Source of the DNA: Calcarisporiella thermophila CBS 279.70
Taxonomy: Eukaryota; Calcarisporiellomycota
DNA length: 64,000 nucleotides
NCBI RefSeq assembly: GCF_041956535.1
Contig: NW_027192194.1
Span: 550,545 to 614,544, forward strand
Reading direction: 5' to 3'
Shown: one piece after another, positions 33,273-46,642 of the stretch
How positions within the stretch are numbered: the first letter of the stretch is position 1
How the letters are laid out: every line of letters starts with the position of its first letter
Notes under the pieces: model-generated
The model's input: the letters and a program-made list of their open reading frames with translations, nothing else
What the model was told of the DNA's origin: nothing
Databases searched by the model: none
Translations under genes and position numbers: made by a program

Positions 33273-36200
33273 ATGTCATTCTTACCATCTATTGCCTCTG
33301 GTGATATCTCCACCGCACGTAATTTAATTGAACAGGGTGCGAATGTGAATGGGCTTTTCTCGTGGAACTCTAATCGTACACGTTCACCCGTCATCCCTGA
33401 TGAGATTCTCAACGGCAATCCGGCGGCACTACAGGCTATTCAAGAGAGTGTTGACTACGAAATAACTCCTCTTAACCTTGCAGTATTATGTGGTCGTGAA
33501 GAGATGGTGAATTTGCTACTGGACTCAGGCTCTGATGTGAACTTGAAAGATGGCCGTGGAAGGTATGTAATGGTTTCGAGGAAGAGCCTTTTATTCTTGC
33601 CGCTTAATACTGCTTAGTTGCCGACGGAAACATGTAACGCGCTATTTTTTATTCTCAGAACTCCTCTCGTATGTGCTATCTACGGCCTCGACGCCATGAC
33701 CATTACCACACAAAATTTGCCCCTCATCTCACAGTCGCACCCTAAACATTTGGCCGTCATTGAAAAATGTTTGCTCTTTCACCCGAATATTTCTCGCGAG
33801 ACTCTAAATGACCCTCAGAAAGCTATTCGTGGAATAACACCTCTATGTTTGGCAAGCTATCTAGGAAAAGAGCCAGTTTTACGGCTATTACTCGAAATGG
33901 TGGGAAAAGGGATTGATATTGATGCCACTGACTATAATGGAGCAACCCCGCTGATGTATGGAGGTAAATTTCGCAACCCTACCGTGTCATATTTAATGAT
34001 TTCAACTAACACAATTTATTTATTGGTCTGTAGCCCGTGATGGACACCTTCATGTGGTTCGATTGCTCCTTCAACATGGAGCATCGCCCGATTGCACGGA
34101 TCATCATGGATGGTCGTCCATTCAATATGGACAATCTTATCCGGGAATCGTCCGTGTGTGCGAAGAGGCCCTTCGATGTCGTCGACCAAGGATTAAAGTA
34201 AGCAATAATGTGTTGCTGATAGACCAAGACGTGGCTTTACTCACCATTTCTCAAATTCATAAAGGATAAAAATATCGCGCTCCCCTCTATCAACTATCCG
34301 CAAAACTATTCTCGTCTCCTCTCTCTTTTATCTTCACTTGTTGAGATGCCCGCAGAACGCTCTCCTGAAGACGAGTATACCGCAGACTCTACCACCCACC
34401 AAGCTCTTCTCCAGGCAATTCGTCTCAATGACCATGTGTCAATTGAAGCCCTTCTTCTCTCACCCCCGGAAGTTGCCGCCGTGCTTCCAACCAATGTTGC
34501 GTTGGTCAATTTCCACGATAAAACAACTGGGCTGACACCGCTCCATCATGCCGTACGGCAAACCCAACCTAGTCTCGAAACTCTGATGTTGCTCTATCAA
34601 GCTGGAGCCGACATGAATGCAAGAACCATGTATGGGCGAACGGTGCTGCATCATTTGTGCCGTTTAACGGCCGGAGGAAAGTCACCAAAACGTGAGAGAT
34701 CGCGACAAAAATTGTCAGAGCAGCCCTCACAGCAATCTCTGCAGTCACAAGGAACACCCAAGGAGGAAAATCGAAAGCCACGAGGCAGCGTAAGCTCCGG
34801 GAGTAGTGATGGTGTTGATAATCATCAGCAACAGTCATCGCCTCAACAGAAAAGCCCACCAAAACAGAGCCAGACACATCAAGCGAATGGTTTCTCTGGT
34901 AACGGCAAGCCAGCTCTAGAGAATGGCATAGAGGAATCGTCTGCTCACCTTGCCCGCTGCGCTTCCCTGCTGATCCAACTGGGGTGTGAGGTCAATGTCG
35001 TAGATCGATACGGATATACGCCACTGCATTTTGCCGTGGAATATGGAGGGGTGAGGGAGGTAGTGCGAGTGCTAATGGAAGCTGGGGCGAATTGGGAGGC
35101 AAAAAATGCAAAAGGTTTGACCCCCCTTGAAGCTGCAAAAGAGGGCATGGGACCTTCGCTACAAGGTAGAGTCATTATAAAGCTTATTACGGGATTTGTT
35201 GACCATTCATCTGAAGGGTAAAATTTTTACATTTGTAGAGCTTATTGACGTGCAAAAAAAGAAGGCTGCTGAACAGCTTGAAAAGGATAGAGAACCCTTC
35301 GATCACGTCTTACAGAAACTTACCGATGATCACGCCTCGTCAATTTCTGTTCTGGAAGTTACTCTGGGACAATACGATAGTCTTCCCCCCGTGACATCGA
35401 CCAAAAGCCCAACCCGCATCTCTCTCGACCGACTTGTCGATTCCGTGCGGCAGAAAATCGAGCGGTCATCCAATCTCCTCTCAGACCTCACGACCCAATA
35501 TCAGAAGGTTTCAGAAACATTTTCCGGAGAAAAAACGTTAGGGGGACTTGCTGCACAACGTCTCCAGGATAAGGATGTACAAAACCTGTTTGAAACGTTG
35601 GAGAATGGATATGAACTGCATTCTGAACTGATCAAGGCAAACCAAGATTTAAACAACAAGCTTACCGAGGCAAGAGAGAATAAAAGCAGAGGAGAGAAAG
35701 GAAATGAAGGGAAAAACCATCAGGACAACGAAAAAACCTCAACTAAGAATACTATGTTGGACTGCCCACTCGATCCTAAGCGCTCCTCCATTCGGATGAT
35801 GGATCAGCCCTGGCGAAGATCCACTACGTTCTCCACTCTAAATCCGACCCTCACTGATCGCGAGCGCAATCGAATGTCACGGGCCATCTCGCCTCTCACC
35901 ACGAGCATCACGCGTGTTCGGGCTAAACTTATGGATCTGGAGCGCATGCTGCAATCCGATCGCAATGATATTGTGCTTCCCGAGAGAGACGACCTCTTTA
36001 GCGAACTTGCAAAACTCGTCGAGGATAACGTGAATCATGTGCAGCAAGAACTCGACCAACGGCATGCAAAGCTCAACGATTTGGTTGAGCAAATTGACCT
36101 TGCAGAGGATCCAGCCGCCCCTGCGGAAACTAAAGTCAACAAAAGCACGGAGGAACTCTTAGAGCTCAAAAAAGAGCTGGAGGTTCAGGCATTCCAGGTG

Positions 36201-37277
36201 GTGGAGATCGAACGGGCGGCGGACACTTTGCATCAGCGTTGGGAAGAGGTGAAGGAGAGGGTGGAGAAGGCTCGACAGGAGGAGCGAGAATCCCGCCCCA
36301 AGCTCTGCTTACCGGCCAAGCTGGAAATTGTGCGCGAAACAGATGCGAATGAGATCGGGGAAAACGAGGCTGCTCTCTTAACGCCCCCTCGGTCCCCACT
36401 GCTCGACTCAACCGATCGAATACTACTGGAACATCAGCAGTGGGACGGAGGCCAACAAATCGAGAGTCTGGAAATGGAGTTTGAAATACATGCGGCCAAT
36501 CTCCTCGAGATCCAACACGAGGTTGAGGCCATCGATCGCCGGCTGCAAGATATCCGCGGCCAGAAGAAGGAAAACTACGAGAAATGTCTGGCCCTGGATA
36601 AAATAGTCGATGGCAATGCTCCAGCGGAGGAGCGCAAAAAGGCAGAGACTCAACGAGAGCTTCTATTGCGGCAGACTGCACAGCTCTTTGATGAGCAAGA
36701 CAAGCTAAATACCGAACGCCAAGAGTTTGAGCGCGAGTTCACAGAGAGGCTGCAATGCCTGAACCTTGTGAGAGATGGCATCATTCGTGCTAAGCCAGCA
36801 GAGCTTTTGCGCGTCCTGCTAAACAAATTTGGGGCAAGGGATTACGCGTCAGAGCCAGTACAGATTATTCGAGAACGGGAAGATTCAGGAGTAGTAATTT
36901 ACTATGAGGGCGAGGACGATGGAGAAGGCACCCGAGTGGAGGAAAAAGAGAACAAGGGGAACGACCTAGATAACAAGGAGACAGATGATGAGGAGGGCGA
37001 GGAGGAGAAGTCGGATGCTGACAAGTTAGTGCCCAAGCTGAGGTCGAAGGTCAAGTCCATCGAGTCTTCCTTGCGGTTGCTTCAAGCAAGAGCCGCCGAC
37101 CAACTTCGAGGGCTGGGAACCAGTCTGGACGAGAATAGTTCAGACGCGCCCCCCTCCCTAACGGCGGCAGAGGCTGAGCTGGACGACTGTTATGCTCAGA
37201 TGGCCAAGCTATATGAAGAGCTTGGAGAGCTTCGTCGCCAAATACGCTCAATTACGCAAAACACCCCAACTTCATAG
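33273..37277 (+). CDS. Ankyrin-repeat protein with long coiled-coil tail
   Basis: Five exons (33273-33562, 33659-33963, 34034-34197, 34265-35165, 35239-37277) give 1232 aa. The first 550 residues hold at least seven ankyrin units, for example ITPLNLAVLCGREEMVNLLL, DGHLHVVRLLLQHGASPDC, LTPLHHAV and YTPLHFAVEYGGVREVVRVL. A Q/S/K-rich insert (about residues 395-470) interrupts them. From residue 555 to the end the protein is a charged, mostly helical coiled coil (heptad Leu/Glu/Arg), with an acidic break near DDEEGEEEKSD. This looks like a cytosolic scaffold or adaptor. I do not recognise a named orthologue, and the partners are unknown. Confidence 0.85.
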
Positions 37278-37898
37278 AGGCCTCCTTCATTTGTTTATTT
37301 GACTGCACTTGATAGCTGGGGTGGGAAGAATATGGTGCGTACATTGCATAGGAGATATAATAATATTAAAACCATTCCTATATTATCTGTGTATATTTTT
37401 TGTTCATCAATTTAATCTTTCTTGGATGTCCCATGGTGGTGGCAATGCCCACCTACGAACTTGGCGAGGGATATTTGAACACTACCACTTTAATCTAGTC
37501 CTATTTTCTGTGCACTTGATATATTCCGTTTTGGTTGCAACTGTTAGGGAAAAAAATATATGGCAGCATTTGGTTAGCAACCCAATCAACGGATTAAGGA
37601 AAGGTTTGACGCACGAGGGTTGAACCACTGGGTTGCGGCCAGTTTAGGAAATCATTTAATTTATATGGTGTTAGGATCTAGACGCGAATTTCAATTTTTT
37701 TTTGACAGTTCTGTTCTCTCTCACTTATGCGACCAACAAACTTAGCTTTCCCGCCTCCTTAGATATATTGGAGCTCATTTTTCTTTTCTCTAGTTTGACC
37801 TGAATCTCCCCCAAAATACTCAGATAAACCAGAGATATACCAATAACTAGTTGCAGCATCAAGATCCACCCCCTTTTTATTCCTCCTAACTATTATAA
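37278..37898. other. Intergenic spacer
   Basis: 621 bp of AT-rich DNA between tandem plus-strand genes. It ends in a C/T-rich stretch before the SPX-EXS start codon. No gene is supported. Confidence 0.5.
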
Positions 37899-40800
37899 AT
37901 GAAGTTCGCCAAGTATCTGCGTGCGAAGGCGATACCAGAATGGCGTAAAAAATATATTGCATACAAAGTACTCAAAAAGCGGCTAAAAGACATTCATCGC
38001 GTCGTCGAGGCGGAGCTGAATGAGAAAGGGCATCGTCGATCGTTTGTGCTGCGATCAGGAGGATCTCCTGTGAGCTTTATATCGATGGACGAGGAGGCGA
38101 ATGAGGAGGGGGAAAGAGAACGGCCAGTGTCTCCGGTTTCAATTCGAACACGAGGGAAAATGCCGGAGGGATACCGCTCAAGCAAGCTGAGGAAACCATT
38201 TCTTCCAAGTACATAAAATGCAGAATTTGTTAATTTTGCGTTTAGGACTAATGCGATACATCCACTTTTTCAGTAGTGACAAGGCGACTTCACAAGCCTA
38301 CACAGGAACTCCCTTTCGAAATTATGCTGATGCATGTCTCGCCCGAGGAGAGGCAGTTCTTCAATTGCATGGAGAATGAGATAGAGAAAATTAATGAATT
38401 CTTCAACGGTATTAATAGGATGCTCACACAGAAAAATCAATCAATTTCTTCTAACTGAAATTCGAACCTCTGTCTATCTAGATAAGGAGGATCAAGCTTT
38501 CGAGAAGCTTCTCATGATCATTGACCAAATAAGGGTCGTAGAGCTTCATCAAGCAAGGCACAAGGTAAGTGACATGTATACACAGACTTTTTACAGAGCT
38601 TAACTTTTTCATTTCGCTTGTAGCGACGTGCCTCCAACCCAGCAGATCGAACGATTGCATCCTACAGCTGGTTAATTAACACTGTTATCAATTGGTTTTC
38701 TTCCACCAACCGAGCCCTAGATTTAATGGGACAAAAGCACCAGGATTCGTCTGCAACTTCACAGAATTCTGAGGATTTTGTAGAACAGACTATCAATTAT
38801 CGAATGGCAAAAAGCCGGATCAAGCACGCTATGGTTGAGTTCTATCGCGGATTAGAGATGTTGAAGAACTATCGAGTAACTAAAATTAAAACAATGAATA
38901 CAAAGTAGTCAACTTACAAATGGTACTATTGCCCGTATAGACATTGAATCAAATGGGGTTCGCAAAGATTCTTAAAAAGTTTGACAAGGTATGTGTCCAG
39001 ATCTATTTCCAGCCTATGTATATCGACAAGTTACAAATGAGTTGTGTAGATTGCCCGATGGAATGCAAGCGATTATTATATGGAAAAAGTAAATTCACAG
39101 TCATTCATCACCTCCAGAGTTTTGGAAGATATCATTAAGCAAGTCGAAGTAAAATCGCCTCCTAGATGAAAAAATATTCTCCAAATTTGAAAACTAATAC
39201 TTTTGGATAGAATGTTTTTGTGGTGTATTTTGCAGGAGGAAATAGGAAGAAAGGGATGAGCCGATTACGAGTAGATAAGTTAGAGAAGGTGAGCTCAAAA
39301 TTGATAGAATATTTAGAATAAGCGCTCACACATACATATTTGGATAGCAACATAACCTGTGTACCTGGAGAGTAGGGTTGTACATGGGATTTGCATTGCC
39401 AATTCTCATTCAAGGAGTAATGAAAGGTAGTCTAGTTTATAAAAATCTGAAAGGAAGAAGATAATAATCTCTTTATTTTACTATTGCAAAATAGCCATAG
39501 ATGCAAGGGCTGGCACAACTTCATCCACGCAATTTATCCTGTTTGAAATCTACGCTGCATTTCTTTTACCTGTTATCTTCTTGCTTCTCGTCGCTGTAAA
39601 CGCTTATTTTTGGACGAAATATCGTATCAATTACCGATTTATATTCGAGCTCGATCCGCGAAATTATTTGGATTATCAGCAGCTTTTCGAGGTAAGTAAA
39701 TTCCTAGGCTATGATGCACTAGATTATTATAAATTGCTCATGACCAAACGCACTTTTATCCATAATCACTCGATTTAGCTCCCAGCATTAATATTAGCAC
39801 TGTATGCTTGCGCATTTTATCTCTCGTTTTCAGACGTTCTTCAACCGTGGATACCTCCGACCGTATATCCGATTATTTGGTTCACCATTGTTGCCGGCAT
39901 TCTCATACTTCCGTTCCCCGTGCTATATCATCATGCGAGAAAGTGGATCCTCAATTCCTTTGTTAGTATATTGCCTATCACCTGCCAAGCAGACTAGATT
40001 GAATTACTTCTAATCCACTTGGCATCTATGATCTGCAGGGGAGAGTTATAGCTAGCTTTTGGTATCGGGTGGAGTTTCGGGATTTTTTTATTGCAGATGA
40101 ACTCAACAGCTTGACGTATTCGATTCAGCGGCTACCTCTGTTTTTGTGTGTTTATGCAATCGATTTTGATAATCCAGGTAAGTGGAAGCAGATATATCCA
40201 CTTTGATTAGCTCCTTTCCCACACCCTTTTCCTTTTTCAATATTACAGGATCAAATTGTAACTGGGACAATGCGTGGCAATCAATTGCGCTGGGTGCTGT
40301 CCCAGCTTGGTGGCGGTTTCTACAATGTCTGCGACGTTATCGAGACACCAGTGAATCCTTCCCTCACTTGTTCAATGCTGCCAAATATTTTTTCGGGATG
40401 GCGGCCAATGTGCTCGGAGGAGTTTACTTTGTAACTGGTATGCTCTCTGTTTTACTTAGTTGAAAGGTGTCTCCTAGACTCTCTTTTGCTGATAGGTCAC
40501 TTCAAAATACGCCCAGTATGGACATCATGTCGTATCATAGCAACGCTTTATGGGTGTGCCTGGGATATCAGAATGTAAGCTGCAATGCTACTCAACTTTA
40601 CGCCATAGAATTTTAATAAAAGCTCTTCGATACTAGGGATTTTGGATTACTCCAGCCGAACAGTAAGCATTTTCTTCTGCGTGATGAGATTGTATTCCCG
40701 AAGTGGACCTATTACGCGGCAATCCTGGCAAATATATTACTCCGGTGGTCATGGCTGCTTGGAGAGTGGGGATTCCCATGGATCGACATTCAGATATTTG

Positions 40801-41278
40801 CATTCTTAGTTGCTCTAGGCGAGGTTTTACGGAGGTTCATCTGGAATTTCTATCGATTAGAAAACGAGGTAGGTTTCGCCAAAGCTGTCCTCATGCACCC
40901 CGCTACTAACCTCAGATTGCCCTTTCTTTTTCCATTCAGCATACAAATAACTGTGGTCAGTTCCGTGCCATCAAAGAGATTCCTCTTCCTTTCAAGATTA
41001 GTACCGTTCCATCCAGTGCCGAAGAAAATGCATTGTCCACTGACACGGAAGCAGCTCTCTTCCCTTCAACACAACTGACATCGCCTACACTTGTCTCGAC
41101 GGATCCGCAGTCCGGTCTACCTATTGCGGGCTCTTCAGCTCCTCCCGCCAAGTCGCCTCTACTGAAGAAATTCTACAGCTTTCGTGATTACGAGAATAGG
41201 ATATCCGATCGCTGGCTTATGGAGCGTGAATTTATAGACGGAGGCTCGAATGCAACCACTTTCCAAGGAAGAAATTAA
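37899..41278 (+). CDS. SYG1: SPX-EXS phosphate exporter (XPR1/SYG1-like)
   Basis: Fifteen exons (37899-38208, 38274-38408, 38482-38564, 38624-38875, 38941-38988, 39050-39148, 39211-39288, 39348-39426, 39495-39691, 39779-39961, 40039-40177, 40249-40437, 40496-40574, 40637-40868, 40940-41278) give 813 aa. The N-terminal SPX domain has the MKFAKYL start, the basic helix [16 protein letters not shown] and [15 protein letters not shown], whose lysines bind inositol pyrophosphates in this family. Membrane helices begin near residue 345. The EXS domain contains FDLDP-like [35 protein letters not shown] and [13 protein letters not shown]. The family exports phosphate and is controlled by the SPX sensor. 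One donor (39962, GTTAGT) is non-consensus. The tail is S/P-rich. Confidence 0.92.
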
Positions 41279-41596
41279 ATATTTTGATTCTTATTTTCAT
41301 TGTATTATATTTTTTTCACGTTCTGCCTGTATTTTCTATCCAAGCATATCACCAATTATCACCATTTTAGAGAGAAAGGAAAAAAAAAATAGGTACATCC
41401 ATGTGTACTATGAAATCGGTTATAAATTTTGCACGTTACCTCTTTTCACCCTTTTATGACAGTTAATTTTTCAATCTTCCAAGTGTATCTGAAATCTAAC
41501 TACTTTCTTATTTGTATAACTAAGCGATTCATCCTTTCTTCTTGGTCCTTCTTGCATTGTCACAGAAACATTCACAAATAGATTCCCACAGGACCA
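41279..41596. other. Intergenic spacer
   Basis: 318 bp of AT-rich DNA between the SPX-EXS gene and CDK10. No gene is seen. Confidence 0.5.
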
Positions 41597-43261
41597 ATGT
41601 CAATACCAAATTCTCGTCCTTCTCATTCCCGTCGTCGATCCGAACGTTCCAAATCTACCAAATACCGAGAGATCCACAGCATTACCGGGCGTGTCCAATA
41701 TTTACCGGTTGACGATGAGGCCGGCGGGGGTGGAGGATTCTATGGGCAGTGCCAACCTGTGCATCGGTATGAGAAACTCAATCAAATTGGTGAAGGAACT
41801 TATGGCGTTGTATATCGCGCTCGCGATCGCCAAACGAACGAGATAGTCGCACTCAAAAGGATCAGAATGCAAAACGATAATGATGGGATGCCGGTTTCAA
41901 GTATACGAGAAATTAGCTTACTTCAGAAGCTTAAGCATCCTAATGTAGTGAGTGTATTGGACATCGCGGTGGGAAAAGAGCTCGATCAGGTATTCATGGT
42001 TATGGAATATTGCGAGCAGGTAACGATCATTGAGATATATAAGCTCGAGGGCGAATTCCTTTGCTTACCAATGATTTTTTGCTCTAGGATTTAAGTACAC
42101 TCATGGACACCGTGGAAAAACCATTTCAACCATCAGAAAGTAAATATTGATCGTATTGAACACGGATCAGATTTTTCTTTATTAATCACGTTCATTTAAT
42201 TAGTTAAATGCCTAGTGAGACAGCTCCTAGAGGGTCTTAAATTCATCCACGAGAACTATGTAATACACAGGTAGATAGTGGACATTGAAAGCTTCCCGTC
42301 TCAGCAAAACGTTTAAAGTCGTATATAATATTTTAAATAGGGATCTGAAGATGTCCAATTTACTTCTAAATTCTCGCGGAATATTGAAGATTGGTAAGAC
42401 AAATGATTCTATGGTCAATTACCTCGTTTTTTAGGATACTTAACTGTATAAAACTTTTCAGCGGATTTCGGCCTGGCGCGAGTGTATGATAATAAGCCGC
42501 GTCCTATGACACCGCGGGTAGTGACACTATGGTATCGTCCTCCAGAGCTACTCTTAGGTGAAGAGAATTATACTACTGCAGTCGACATGTGGTCTGTTGG
42601 GTGTATTTTTGCAGAATTTCTCCAAGGGAAACCAGTGCTGCCTGGTAAGACGGAACAACAGCAGCTGGAGTTAATTGTGAATCTACTGGGTGCTCCTAAT
42701 GAAAAGATTTGGCCAGGAATGCATAAATTGCCTCTCGCGAAATCAATCAGCTTCCCAAACTCTAAGTTAGTATATGATGGCTCACAGTTGATATTCGAGA
42801 TGACTAACTCTTATAACGGGGATATAGGGACAATAATCTATTGATTAGATTTCCAAATGCCACCAGTGAAACTATTAAATTTCTCAATGCATTACTCTGC
42901 TATGACCCGAAACGCCGACTGAAAGTGTGGGAGGCGCTCAAGCATGGATATTTTTCGGAATATCCAAGAGGTAAATATTTATCATCTTTTTCATTCCTTT
43001 TTACCCACTGAACGCTAACCAACGCTATGTTGCTTCTTTCTAGCAAAAGAAGCAGCTCTACTACCAACTTATCCAGAAATTAGAAACAAACAGGATCATA
43101 TGTAAGTTTCATTTTCTAGGCTACTACGGCATCACAAAATGCTAACAATATCTCTTCATTTGATCTATAGACAAAGGAAGAAAGAAGAATATAGAAAACG
43201 TGCCCGTGAGGCAGACAAAAACGCCGCCTTAAACCAAGGGTTAAAGAGACGAGTCGTCTAA
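41597..43261 (+). CDS. CDK10: Cyclin-dependent kinase 10 homologue
   Basis: Eight exons (41597-42019, 42088-42139, 42204-42270, 42341-42393, 42462-42765, 42849-42970, 43044-43101, 43171-43261) give 389 aa. The glycine loop is [13 protein letters not shown], the catalytic Lys is in VALKRIRM, and the cyclin-binding helix reads PVSSIRE, one step from the CDK10 PISSLRE and the CDK11 [21 protein letters not shown] and [14 protein letters not shown] are all intact. The C-terminal part ([11 protein letters not shown], then a basic tail) fits CDK10. Animal CDK10 works with cyclin M; a fungal partner is not visible here. Nuclear serine/threonine kinase. The donor at 42766 is GTTAGT. Confidence 0.9.
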
Positions 43262-43588
43262 AATGAATAGGGCGGATGATATGATGATATGCTACAATAC
43301 TATCTATTCTGTTAATTTTTGTACGTTTATTTGGGTTTCGTTTTAATGTCCCATTTAAGACATTTGCGTGGCTTCGGAATTTTGGTAAAAATTTAAAAAA
43401 TTTTTATCTCCTTTATTTCTCCGTTTCCAATCATCCTTTCATTGATTGTTGAATCTATTTTTAAAAACAACCATTTCTGAACTCATTTCTTCATTCCTGC
43501 TCTCCATTAATTCTTCTTTCTCTTTGAAACCAGCGTTCTTGTTTATTTTTGCATATTTTAAATTACTTAATTAAAAGAACTAGCTACC
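43262..43588. other. Intergenic spacer
   Basis: 327 bp of T-rich DNA between CDK10 and CHS7. No gene is seen. Confidence 0.5.
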
Positions 43589-44832
43589 ATGTCTGGTATC
43601 CAGTTTGGCAAATTCGATGGCGTTTGCCAGATGGTAATGCTCCCATTATGTCCACTCATTGGTCCAAGTACAAATAATCGTGTCGATGGCGTTGAAGCAC
43701 TTTGTTATAGTCGCAATGTAGGTTACATAGATGCCAACGCCAAATTCTCGATTATTAATTATTTTTGTAGATTGAAATAGCACAGGCTTTAATCTTCCAG
43801 CCTGCTACACTTATTATTCACATAATCGCTCTTATAATGACATCCATTATGATCTATCATATCAAATCCAAGTACACAGCAGTTGGTAAGATCTATTCAA
43901 TTGCCTTCAGATATTACTTGTGATACTGAATTATTTCAATTTATAGGTCGAAAGGAGATGGTCATGTTTTTCTATCTTTATATGATAACAACGTTCCTTG
44001 AATTTCTTCTCGTAGGCGGCATTATCCCTACGGCAACGAACGTGTATCCTGTAAACTATCTTATGACTCTCAAGAGCTTGACTGGGTCTGTCTAATAATA
44101 ACCTCTTTTATCTAGTACTTCGTAGCAGCTCATATCGGGCTCATCTCCGCAACTTTCTGGTGCCTTATGCTTAATGGCTTTGTAGGCTTCCAGTTTGCTG
44201 AAGATGGAACTCCCTGGTCACTCTGGGTATGTATATTTTTGTTCTCCCGTACCACAATTAATCTTTATTTTACGCTGACAATAATTTTTGGAAATGAAGT
44301 CTATTCGTATTAGTTCATTTGTGGTTTTCGCAGTGGCGATGTTCATCTCCATTGCCACTTTCCAGCCCATTCGAGGATTTAGTCCTGAAAATCCTGTTGT
44401 CCTCTGGGTTATCTACTTTATCTTTAATGGGCTCTTGCTCCTAGTATACGTGGTGAGCCAAATTGTGCTTGTATTGAATACTTTGGATGATCGATGGCCT
44501 TTGGGTGATATCTCCTTTGGAGTATTGTTTTTCGCCATTGGACAAGTGGTGCTATTTGCCTTCTCGCGACAAATCTGCGAGACAGTGAAGCACTATATTG
44601 GTAAATATTTTTTTCGGAGACGCGGATTTAATGGAACATGGACTTACATACTTAATTTGTAGATGGGCTCTTCTTCGGCACAATATGCAATTTACTTGCG
44701 GTGATGATGGTTTACAAATACTGGGATTCAATCACAAAAGAGGACCTCGAGTTCTCTGTGGGTAACAAGCAGAATGTGTGGGAGATCAAGGAATTGCTCG
44801 GTGACGATGAGCAGTCACACTACAACTACTAG
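43589..44832 (+). CDS. CHS7: Chitin synthase export chaperone (Chs7 family)
   Basis: Six exons (43589-43717, 43771-43885, 43947-44050, 44116-44226, 44300-44600, 44663-44832) give 309 aa. The N-terminus has the family's cysteine-bearing luminal segment ([28 protein letters not shown]). Seven hydrophobic helices follow, with [21 protein letters not shown] and [17 protein letters not shown] as conserved blocks. The C-terminal tail ends [17 protein letters not shown]. In yeast, Chs7 sits in the ER and is needed for folding and exit of chitin synthase Chs3. No chitin synthase gene is present in this window. Confidence 0.93.
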
Positions 44833-45118
44833 AAACCACTTTATTTCTCTTTTATCTTTTATTTCCTGTTTTGTTCGTAAATAATTCCTCTTTACTTGTC
44901 TCTACCATTCCCCCTCCCCCCCTTTTTTTTTATATTCATTTATGCCAGAAGATCTTTTGCAATAAGTTCTCTACATATTATTATCAATAACAAATCCTCT
45001 CTGCTCGTATCCGATTTGCAAAAAAAGGGAAACTTTATTTCCCGACGAACACGAAAAAGCGAAAAAAATATTAAAAACACCTAGGATTTAAAGCGACATT
45101 GGATTATTCCTGTAGATT

Positions 45119-46503
45119 ATGGGCGACATTCATCCCTCGCTTGTCCTCCGTATACTCCACCATCTTGCGCCCACCGCTTCGAAGACTCATAATCCGCCGA
45201 ACGATTTACGTGAACTACTCGATATCTGCCTTACACATGTGTCTCAGCGCTGGCGCTACTTGGATTGCACTACTCTTCCCCCCTCTCCGCAGCTCTTCTT
45301 CACTCCATCACAGAATGGCAATGGCGAAGGGATGAGTAATATAATTTCTGGCATAGGGTGCGAATTATCGTCCAATGTGGACAGAAAAGACGTGCATTTA
45401 AGATTGCGATGGCGACATCCTGAGAGGGAAGAAAAAGAGGCTGAGCTAGAGCGTGTCGGTATGATCTCAGTTCCCGATTTGCCAATTGACAAAAGAGAGG
45501 GTAATATGGCAAATGAGGCCAGGTTAGAAGTTGAAGGCGTGCTTAATGGGACACTGGAATGGATGCGTACGGCTGGAATGAGCGAAAAAATAGTAGAGAA
45601 CTTGCAGGGAATAGTCAAAAAAAGACTCGAAAGAGATAGTGAATCTAGAAGAAGTAAGTCATTTTATAATTTTTTTTTATTTTCTCTGCTTCAACATAGG
45701 TGAAATTAGGTGAAGTCTAGGCGTGTTTTTGATTTTTTTTTATATTTCAATTATTCTATAGGGATAGAGGAACGATTAAACTCTCTTCCTCCTGATTTCC
45801 GAGCAGCCCTTGCTGCCGTTGTGATGCGCACAAAGTCGACAAAGACACGGCATATCCTCTATCTTAAAGATTTTTCCAACAGCGAATGGAGGCTTTACAC
45901 AGACAATCCTAGTGATGTAGGGAGTGGCGCAATTGTATGTCCTTTTTTTCAAAGGAGTTATATACATCTCCATACGCTATGAGTTTTCAACTGATTATGG
46001 TTTTTGTGATCCAGATGTCGGAGGATAATGTGATGAGTCTTGTGCATGGAAATTTCGACCAAGATAAAAGTATTCTGGAGCCTCGGTGGCTGTTTTATTT
46101 AAGTGAAGAGACAATCGCATCAAGTAAATGGAGCCCCCTTTAAAGTTGTATTTGCTATAAAACCACTTACTTCTTACCTTGATTTATAGTGCGCGCCGAC
46201 CAAAATAAACAATCACTGCAACATTCAACCATTCCTGAAGAAACAGAGGATCTCGAAAACCAGGATTATATTGCTGCCAACGGCAATTGCTATTTCGAGG
46301 AGGATATCATTGCGTGTCGCGTCTGCCAAGGTTGTGACGAGGCTCCTGGCAACAAAATATTTCTCTGCGACGACTGTGATAATCCCATCCACCAGCTTTG
46401 CCAGAAGCCGCCTATACGCGATGAGGAGGAGGCTCTTGATCCTTGGTACTGCGAGGAGTGCCTGACAAAACGGAAACGGCCGAAGCTCTCGACCAATACT
46501 TGA
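45119..46503 (+). CDS. PHD-finger protein of unknown role
   Basis: Four exons (45119-45653, 45762-45934, 46015-46123, 46190-46503) give 376 aa. The C-terminal 60 residues form a C4HC3 PHD finger: CRVC, CDDC, HQLC and WYCEEC spaced in the normal way. A basic tail (KRKRPK) could be a nuclear signal. PHD fingers usually read histone H3 tails. The N-terminal 280 residues have no domain I recognise. They contain an acidic R/E-rich stretch and a compact segment LPPDFRAALAAVVMRTKSTK followed by LKDFSNSEWRLYTDN that looks folded. The start ATG is the first in frame after the CHS7 gene. Confidence 0.82.
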
Positions 46504-46642
46504 TTTATCCGCTCCACCTTTTGCACACATGTTATTTGTGATATACTTTTATGAACGGAATGCGTCCTTTTTTTTAGACTAGAATATTCTATATTCATTT
46601 TGTAATTATGAAAAAAGACGGGTGTATAAATAGAAAATCCTC

